Shown here piece after piece: positions 19,598 through 24,721 of a DNA stretch of 24,721 nucleotides. Origin of the DNA: a virus; the IMG/VR virus record IMGVR_UViG_3300042291_001403, positions 1 through 24,721 of that record. One strand, 5' to 3'. A model generated the notes under the pieces. That model was not told the DNA's origin. It did no database searches and saw nothing but the letters and a program-made list of their open reading frames with translations. How positions within the stretch are numbered: position 1 is the first letter of the stretch; every line of letters starts with the position of its first letter. The translations under genes and the position numbers were made by a program.

Positions 19598-19673
19598 ACG
19601 TATTACATTTCAGCTTGGTCACAAGAAGCTTAATTACTACTTCTTCACCTTTTTTGGCCAAAAAAATTGTCAT
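19596..19673 (-). CDS. 25-residue ORF upstream of the degenerate tRNA
   Basis: Opens MTIFLAKKGEEVVIK; hydrophobic and basic. A GAGG lies 9 nt before the ATG, inside a small hairpin TTGAG/CTCAA that could hide it. The stop overlaps the 5' end of the tRNA. It could be a minigene or chance; the AT-rich palindrome inside (TTTTTTGGCCAAAAAA) argues for caution. Confidence 0.28.
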   Translation of the reverse strand: MTIFLAKKGEEVVIKLLVTKLKCNT

Positions 19674-19716
19674 TTGAGTCAACCTCAATTTCGCCAATGA
19701 CGTGGCGTTTGCAAAT

Positions 19717-19791
19717 TGGTGCAACGGACAGGGCTCGAACCTGCAACATTCTGTTTGGAAAACAGATACTCTACCATTGAGTTACCGATGC
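19717..19791 (-). tRNA. tRNA-Gly(UCC)
   Basis: Acceptor GCATCGG/CCGTTGC (one U-U mismatch), A73, encoded CCA. Anticodon loop TTTCCAA gives UCC. T-loop TTCGAGC. First tRNA of the array in transcription order. Confidence 0.9.
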
Positions 19792-19796
19792 AAAAA

Positions 19797-20114
19797 TTAT
19801 TTTTTTTTCAAGAAATCTTCTGGTTTCTTAGCAAATTTCTTTGATAATACTGTTATACCTTGAAGAATTTCTGGACTTATCACACCAGTTATGCCATAAC
19901 TAATTGCTTTTGTCAAGCTACTTACTTCTACTTGTTCTAAAATAAACCATGCTATTGTAGAACATATTGCTGCTGCTATGATTCGTTTAATTTGTTCTGT
20001 AAAAGAACGTTTTACACCATCCATGAAAGTTCTTGCCAACATACCCAGTGCTCCAATCAGCGCAACAATCCATCCGCCTCTTAAAAACTCCATCAGTATA
20101 TCTTTATCTTCCAT
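19797..20114 (-). CDS. Holin-like membrane protein
   Basis: A 105-residue protein with a short charged N-terminus, membrane helix 1 at about residues 14-30 (GGWIVALIGALGMLA), a basic loop, helix 2 at 44-60 (RIIAAAICSTIAWFI), a third hydrophobic segment at 66-90 and a Lys-rich tail. Size, order and the opening helix fit phage holins of the LydA / lambda-S-like type. If so it makes holes in the cytoplasmic membrane at lysis. No endolysin is next to it. The gene ends 5 nt before tRNA-Gly(UCC), so holin and tRNA array may share a transcript starting at the tandem promoters near 20.5-20.6 kb. Confidence 0.65.
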   Translation of the reverse strand: MEDKDILMEFLRGGWIVALIGALGMLARTFMDGVKRSFTEQIKRIIAAAICSTIAWFILEQVEVSSLTKAISYGITGVISPEILQGITVLSKKFAKKPEDFLKKK

Positions 20115-20497
20115 ATTTTTTTAATGTTAATAATAAATATTATATAAAAACTCTTTTAACTATACTATTCGCACAAAATATTTTTTTATTTTGTCCCGCT
20201 CTGCACCACGAGGAGGTTGTATATTACGCAGAACATATGAAGAAAGAAACTCAACACGCTAAATACGTGTCTTGTTGCTTCTTTCTTCAACTTTATAAAT
20301 AACATTATATACTTCGGCCTCACATTATGTTTTCATCTAACCTATCTCTGACCTACATAATGATATTGATTCCCACAGAACGGTCCCTAAATGGGCCGGT
20401 GGCTATTTTATCGCGCTTACAGGTGCGTTTTTACCCATCTAACCTAACCTAAAAATTTGAATTGTTAAAAGAACCTAACTTAAATTTGATACTTCTT
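20115..20497 (-). other. Long structured leader before the holin-like gene
   Basis: No gene. On the minus strand, GGCCC/GGG-CC (about 20382-20398), a 7-bp inverted repeat CATTATG/CATAATG (about 20323-20362), and a long hairpin at 20239-20288 with 10-bp outer arms GAAGAAAGAA/TTCTTTCTTC and inner CAACA and ACACG pairs. AGGTTAGATG occurs twice (near 20333 and 20437). Probably a 5' untranslated region with RNA structure, or a small RNA. Confidence 0.4.
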
Positions 20498-20525
20498 ACT
20501 CTACTTACTTTTTATACTTTGTCAA
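20498..20525 (-). promoter_or_regulatory. Tandem sigma70-like promoter 2
   Basis: Minus strand TTGACA (20525-20520), 16-nt A-rich spacer, TAGAGT (20503-20498). The surrounding sequence repeats that of promoter 1, about 93 nt upstream. Confidence 0.6.
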
Positions 20526-20590
20526 TCTTTTTTACTACTTTCTTTTTTCTAAACTTTGCTTTCAAAAACTTTCCGCATTTAACTTCATTT

Positions 20591-20618
20591 ACTCTACTTA
20601 CTTTTTTTATTTTGTCAA
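20591..20618 (-). promoter_or_regulatory. Tandem sigma70-like promoter 1
   Basis: Minus strand TTGACA (20618-20613), 16-nt spacer, TAGAGT (20596-20591). Consensus -35 and 4/6 at -10. Just downstream of a terminator, as expected for a new unit. Confidence 0.6.
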
Positions 20619-20661
20619 TCTTTTTTTCTAACTTTTTTCTAAAAACTCCAAAAACAAAAAA

Positions 20662-20684
20662 CCCACTCTCTTTTGGAGGGTGGG
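20662..20684 (-). terminator. Terminator of the FecR-cyclase-cupin operon
   Basis: Stem CCCACTCTC/GAGGGTGGG (9 bp with one G-U), loop TTTTG, T-runs on both sides. It separates the operon upstream from the tandem promoters. Confidence 0.88.
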
Positions 20685-20697
20685 CTTTTTAGGTTTT

Positions 20698-20937
20698 GTA
20701 AAGTTATTAAACTTTAACTCCTATTATGCCACACCCTCCGTAGTATCGCCTTTATTGGCTCCACGTGTAGGTTGTGTAATAAAGCACAAGCTCCACTTGG
20801 AGACGAGATTTAGCGATTTGTGTGAATACGAGTTCATGTTTGTTATTGATAAATAGAACTATGATGAAGAAAAAATGAAAAGTCAAACACTTTTTTCTAA
20901 AAAAGTGACATTTTTTGCAAATATCTTATTATAACAA
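20698..20937 (-). other. Structured 3' region after the cupin gene
   Basis: No gene. Directly after the cupin stop, a hairpin CACTTTTTT/AAAAAAGTG (about 20899-20918). Then a fold of about 100 nt: ATCGC/GCGAT (near 20815 and 20746) encloses CACAA/TTGTG around a CTCC-AAGT-GGAG hairpin. Possibly a small RNA or an RNA-stabilising 3' end. Confidence 0.4.
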
Positions 20938-21312
20938 CTATTTGATTTGTGTTTGAGAATCACCTGCTAGTACTCGATAAGAGTCATCTTCAAAATGCTG
21001 AGTAGACACTTCAAGAATACGAGTATCTTCAAGAGCGTGAACTTGATGCGTTTGAAGGCGAGGAATATCTACCATTTCTCCCACGCTAATAATGCGAGAA
21101 TGTTTTTGGGCATTGAGTGCGTCCACCCACGAAACGGAAATTTGTCCGGATAAAATGTACCAAGTTTCGTGCTTCTTGTCGTGAAAGTGCATACTTCCAC
21201 GAGAATCCTTTTTAAAATCTAAAAATTTAGAACAATAATCAGGGCAATTAATCAGCCAAGTCTCGGCACCCCAGCCTTTGGGATGCACCTCTGGTTTAGG
21301 AAATGAAATCAT
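20938..21312 (-). CDS. Single-domain cupin
   Basis: A 124-residue cupin. Motif 1 is GSMHFHDKKHETWYILSG (residues 39-56) with metal ligands H42, H44 and E49; motif 2 is VDIPRLQTHQVHAL with the fourth ligand His in THQVH. It resembles the C-terminal cupin of mannose-6-phosphate isomerase-type enzymes, which bind sugars or sugar phosphates through a metal, but is too short to name a substrate. It is the last gene of the operon, 8 nt after the lipoprotein gene. It could bind a small signal or modify a sugar; unproven. Confidence 0.75.
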   Translation of the reverse strand: MISFPKPEVHPKGWGAETWLINCPDYCSKFLDFKKDSRGSMHFHDKKHETWYILSGQISVSWVDALNAQKHSRIISVGEMVDIPRLQTHQVHALEDTRILEVSTQHFEDDSYRVLAGDSQTQIK

Positions 21313-21320
21313 AGTACTTT

Positions 21321-21764
21321 TTAGCGTCTAAAAGCGGGGCGACGATGAAATGGTGCGTGCGGTCCACGATAATATATTCTGCCATTGTGCCTATAGCCAT
21401 GATATGAGTATACCCATAGGTCCGGGCCGACCCATACACGCTCTTCTATCACAATAGGTTGTTGAACCACAACAACTTCTGTTTGTTGAACAGGCTGTTC
21501 GCGATATATCATTGGTCTATTTTGAGTTTGGTGAGCATCATTGGTATCTGCAATGGCACCAGCACCCAAACCCACGCCAGCACCAATAATAGCACCCTTG
21601 AGAGCATTGCCGTTATAAGCACCAATCACGGTTCCAGCCATGCCACCAATAATGGCACCAGCATCTGCTTTGCGTCCAAACACATCACCTTGAGAGTTGG
21701 CACATGAAGTCAATAGCACCAACGGAAGTATTGCTAATAGTAGTTTTGTTTTCATATATTTCAT
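21321..21764 (-). CDS. Gly-zipper lipoprotein
   Basis: A 147-residue lipoprotein: signal peptide with lipobox LLTSC (Cys at residue 21), then a glycine-zipper hairpin (DAGAIIGGMAGTVIGAYNG and KGAIIGAGVGLGAGAIAD, residues about 34-73), a Gln/Val-rich linker and a Tyr/His/Arg-rich tail. Bacterial Gly-zipper lipoproteins insert in the outer membrane, so the host is probably Gram-negative. Met4 is an alternative start. In a phage it might be a spanin-like or surface-modifying protein. The gene lies 22 nt after the cyclase and 8 nt before the cupin. Confidence 0.75.
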   Translation of the reverse strand: MKYMKTKLLLAILPLVLLTSCANSQGDVFGRKADAGAIIGGMAGTVIGAYNGNALKGAIIGAGVGLGAGAIADTNDAHQTQNRPMIYREQPVQQTEVVVVQQPIVIEERVWVGPDLWVYSYHGYRHNGRIYYRGPHAPFHRRPAFRR

Positions 21765-21786
21765 AATTATGTTTTATAATAAAATT

Positions 21787-23847
21787 TTACTTGGAGGTTG
21801 CTCTAAAAATACCGTCCCAATGTTTGTCAATATTGCTGGTACGAAGTTCCAACATTCTTTCAATCATCATTTCATAATACTTCTTCATTTCTTTATTCTG
21901 CGTCATGAGTTCATTGGCATGAGATATTGCACTATCCCATCTTTGCATTCTGTAATCATTTAGAAAAGCAAAATGACCAGATACAACTATGTTATACTGG
22001 CTTTCACTCAAGTTTTTTTCAAGAACGGTATAAATTCTCGTACCATCTTTTTTACCTTTGACGGCGATACAATCAAGTTCAAAACATTGATAATCATTTC
22101 TGATGTGCTCAAATGTTCTTGTACCAATAACAATACGTACACCATATGGTTTGCTTTGACCTTCTAATCTAGAAGCAAGATTTACATGGTCGCCAAGACA
22201 AGTATAGTCGAAACGCTGAGTAGAACCCATGTTGCCAACGACGACGCCCCCAGTGTTGATTCCCAATCCCATTCCAAAAGCCGGAACTCCTTCCTTAGAT
22301 ATTTCTTCATTGAATGTATCCAATCTCTTTAGCATTTGCAGTGCCGTTTTTACGGCATTCTTGGCGTGATTTGGATCATCCAATGGAGCATTCCAGAATG
22401 CCATCTGAGCATCCCCTATATATTTATCTAGAGTACCATCATTTTTTAGAATGGCTTCTGTCATAGCAGTCATATATCTGTTCATTATCATTGTCAGACC
22501 TTGTACATTTTTACCATAATGTTCTGAAATAGATGTAAATCCACGAACGTCTGTGAACATGATGCTCAATTCTCTTTCATCGCCACCAAGTTTGAGCAAG
22601 CCCGGATTTTTTTGTAGTTTTTCAACCAGTGCTGGCGACAAATATGTACCAAACTGCTTCTTGATTTGCATCTTCAATTTGAACTCCATTACAAATCTCA
22701 TAAATATTGATCCAACCCACGGCAAAAATGCTGCCATAATCGGCCAAGTATAATCAATCAAATAACCATGCTTGTTGAACAAATAAAATCCAATAAATAC
22801 ACACATAGACACAGATACTTTTATCAATATTCCATTATAAACATAGCCAAGATATGCAGCGGATGTTACAAGAATCAATCCAAGCAATGTTCCAACTGCC
22901 AACTCATATAAATCAAACTCCGCTTTGCGTTCCAATCTGTTTCCATCAACCAACATTTGTAGCGTCTGCATACTAACTTCGTGTCCATATGCTGTTCCTA
23001 CAGGAGTTGCCACCGTGTTTGTTAATCCTTCAGCAGTCAATGCTATAACCACAATCTTACCTTTGACTTTGCTCCAATCTTTATCTGTATATGAAATATT
23101 ATCAAACTTGTATTTGAAGTTTATCCATACTCTACCACTAGCATCTGTATTTATTGGAGCAGAGCCTTTTACTCTTATGGCTTGCACTCCGGCTTCATTG
23201 ATTTTTGCTTGATAGCTCGGTTCATTTCCAAACACTCTCAACACTTCCAAAGGTAAAGTTGGATATGTTTCTTTTTTTACTTGCACAACCAACGGCAAGC
23301 GACGTACCACACCATCAAGTTCAGGTGCCGTCAATAACATTCCCACACCAGCAGACGATTCACCTATTTCTTTTATCGGTCCAATTGCGTTGGGATAATC
23401 ATACAACCATCCATCTGCACTGCCGCCAATCGTTGCCATACCTCTTGATACTGGTACGCCTTTGCCCTTTACTGCCGCAGATTGTGCTGTGATTACGGGT
23501 GCTTTTCCCAATATTTCCACAAATGCTGCGTCTCCACCCATTCTATCTTTTTCCGCAAATATAATTGGCAATACTACAGTAGCTGCTTCATTTTCAAATG
23601 CTTTCTTGATACCATCTGCCAATTCATTTCTTGGCCACGGCCATTGTCCTTTTTCTTCTAAACTTTTTTCATCAATTTCAACAATGATGATATTTTCACT
23701 TTTTACTTTGTCTTGTGTGCGTTGATAATAGTCCAATCCCTTGAGCCTCATTACTTCTATTGGATATGAATCTTGTATGCGTAGCACAACAAGTGCAGTT
23801 AATATCAGCAAACCGACGCCAAATAGTTTAAGAATATGAGATTTCAT
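21787..23847 (-). CDS. CHASE2-domain class III nucleotide cyclase
   Basis: A 686-residue membrane sensor cyclase. Order: membrane helix at residues 5-25; extracytoplasmic CHASE2 domain (about 28-305); three membrane helices (about 312-388); class III catalytic domain (about 425-612). Catalytic residues are present: metal-binding D433 (FTDVRGF) and D479 (YIGDAQMAF), transition-state N556 and R560 (VNLASR); purine-contact K475 and T549 fit an adenylate cyclase. A helical tail (about 613-686) follows. The start overlaps the FecR stop by 4 nt (ATGA), so the two are coupled. It should make cAMP in response to a periplasmic signal. Such a gene is unusual in a phage. Confidence 0.9.
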   Translation of the reverse strand: MKSHILKLFGVGLLILTALVVLRIQDSYPIEVMRLKGLDYYQRTQDKVKSENIIIVEIDEKSLEEKGQWPWPRNELADGIKKAFENEAATVVLPIIFAEKDRMGGDAAFVEILGKAPVITAQSAAVKGKGVPVSRGMATIGGSADGWLYDYPNAIGPIKEIGESSAGVGMLLTAPELDGVVRRLPLVVQVKKETYPTLPLEVLRVFGNEPSYQAKINEAGVQAIRVKGSAPINTDASGRVWINFKYKFDNISYTDKDWSKVKGKIVVIALTAEGLTNTVATPVGTAYGHEVSMQTLQMLVDGNRLERKAEFDLYELAVGTLLGLILVTSAAYLGYVYNGILIKVSVSMCVFIGFYLFNKHGYLIDYTWPIMAAFLPWVGSIFMRFVMEFKLKMQIKKQFGTYLSPALVEKLQKNPGLLKLGGDERELSIMFTDVRGFTSISEHYGKNVQGLTMIMNRYMTAMTEAILKNDGTLDKYIGDAQMAFWNAPLDDPNHAKNAVKTALQMLKRLDTFNEEISKEGVPAFGMGLGINTGGVVVGNMGSTQRFDYTCLGDHVNLASRLEGQSKPYGVRIVIGTRTFEHIRNDYQCFELDCIAVKGKKDGTRIYTVLEKNLSESQYNIVVSGHFAFLNDYRMQRWDSAISHANELMTQNKEMKKYYEMMIERMLELRTSNIDKHWDGIFRATSK

Positions 23848-24721
23848 TTTTGAATTATATTAACTTTAAGTTTAGAACCGAAGTTCAATGGATATTCCTT
23901 TGATTCAGTATTTTGAGTTATATTGAATATAGCATTGGCATCAGCCTTTAGAGTATACCACACCACATTATTTCCATTGGTTATATACAATATAGCATGC
24001 GTTCCGTTCGTTGTAAAGCCATTATTTACTGTAGAAGTTGGCGTGGATATAATTGGTGCTATTGATGTCGGTTGTACGGATTGTATAGATTGTTTTGCCG
24101 CAATTGCATCCATGACAGCAACATTGGTGCTTGGACTTATAGCGTTTATATCAAGCTTTATAGTAATATTTTCTTGGACCACATTGACAGTTGAGTGGGT
24201 CTCCTCGATTGGAGCCTCAGTCGAACCTCCGTCAACTTGAGCAACTGATGTACCAGCGGATTTGCTCTCGGACTTTGTTTCTTTCTTTTCCATCTTTTTG
24301 TTTTTGTCTCCACCATCATCTTCTTTTTCTGAACCAACAGATGCTTTCTTTGCTTCTTTTGCAGCTTGTGTGACATTTTTTGGTGTATCAATCAACAACA
24401 TATTGTTCACTTTACTTTCGTCGTCAAAATTCAAAATCACTGGAGAAGATGGTACAACAGAACTTGATGCTATAAATGTAGCCTGATATGCTTTGGTCAA
24501 TACAACTGTTCCAAGTCCATTACTCACTGTTATCTGACCAACAACGGAAGGTCCAAATTGTGGCTGGGATGGTAAAAGAATAACCAAACTTCTGCCCAAT
24601 TCATCAACTGTCATTGAAAAATCTGTGCCACGTACTGATATAGATGCCGTGGGAGTTTTTACTTTTACTTCTTCTTTATTATTTTTGGCAATCAATCCAG
24701 AAGCATATCTCACCGTTCCCA
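23844..24721 (-). CDS. FecR-domain protein (5' end outside the window)
   Basis: Partial; the frame is still open at the window edge, so the real start lies beyond 24721. The visible N-terminal part is a FecR domain: VKTPTASISVRGTDFSM with the typical RGTDF. It is followed by a beta-rich stretch, a Lys/Glu/Asp/Ser-rich low-complexity linker, and a Ser/Thr/Asn-rich C-terminal part. Bacterial FecR-domain proteins next to CHASE2 cyclases act as periplasmic sensors or surface proteins. Here the stop overlaps the cyclase start. The low-complexity linker suggests a tethered periplasmic protein. Confidence 0.8.
   Translation of the reverse strand, partial: GTVRYASGLIAKNNKEEVKVKTPTASISVRGTDFSMTVDELGRSLVILLPSQPQFGPSVVGQITVSNGLGTVVLTKAYQATFIASSSVVPSSPVILNFDDESKVNNMLLIDTPKNVTQAAKEAKKASVGSEKEDDGGDKNKKMEKKETKSESKSAGTSVAQVDGGSTEAPIEETHSTVNVVQENITIKLDINAISPSTNVAVMDAIAAKQSIQSVQPTSIAPIISTPTSTVNNGFTTNGTHAILYITNGNNVVWYTLKADANAIFNITQNTESKEYPLNFGSKLKVNIIQK

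Noticed and set aside
15120-19791. Repeated GGACTCGAACC-like blocks that resemble a CRISPR array
   Set aside because: They are the complement of tRNA T-arms plus CCA ends; spacing and flanks match tRNAs, and there are no constant-length spacers.

Overview
The window reads as part of a large (jumbo-class) tailed phage genome. It is AT-rich, with all genes but the first on the minus strand. Short overlapping phage genes are interrupted by tRNAs and homing endonucleases, and there is a holin-like protein and small proteins of types seen in aquatic phages. Standard stop codons are used. No capsid, terminase or polymerase gene is in view, so the phage assignment is inference.

Layout. 1-4.7 kb: a plus-strand RlaP-type nucleotidyltransferase converges on a small conserved phage protein and a DnaQ-like exonuclease. 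A 24-residue hydrophobic peptide with its own promoter, ribosome site and terminator follows, then a PaaK-like adenylate-forming enzyme coupled to a methyltransferase-like gene and four small genes. 4.7-8.2 kb: HNH nuclease, cyclic-nucleotide-binding membrane protein, P-loop kinase and the first scattered tRNAs. 8.3-12.9 kb: a secreted filamentous-haemagglutinin-like protein, a beta-helix protein and an Ala-rich repeat protein. 12.9-19.8 kb: a dense tRNA array with three more homing endonucleases (HNH, GIY-YIG, HNH) and several unexplained structured RNAs. 19.8-20.7 kb: holin-like gene, long leader with tandem sigma70-like promoters, terminator. 20.9-24.7 kb: a tight operon FecR-domain protein / CHASE2 nucleotide cyclase / Gly-zipper lipoprotein / cupin.

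I count 39 tRNA genes, all on the minus strand: 36 look intact, two carry insertions in the anticodon arm, one is degenerate. Intact genes cover all 20 amino acids. Most encode their own CCA end.

The most unusual signals are: (1) a roughly 350-nt structured RNA at about 15.2-15.55 kb containing two blocks nearly identical to the two loops of the 23S rRNA GTPase-associated centre (L11/thiostrepton site), separated by about 220 nt; (2) further large multi-hairpin RNAs and tRNA-sized non-tRNA RNAs between tRNAs; (3) a tRNA-Leu(CAA) whose anticodon loop holds about 32 extra nt; (4) a nucleotide cyclase and a cyclic-nucleotide-binding membrane protein in one phage; (5) an AT-rich TATAYTTAT motif directly before many start codons that lack a Shine-Dalgarno. 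All folds and family calls were made by eye.
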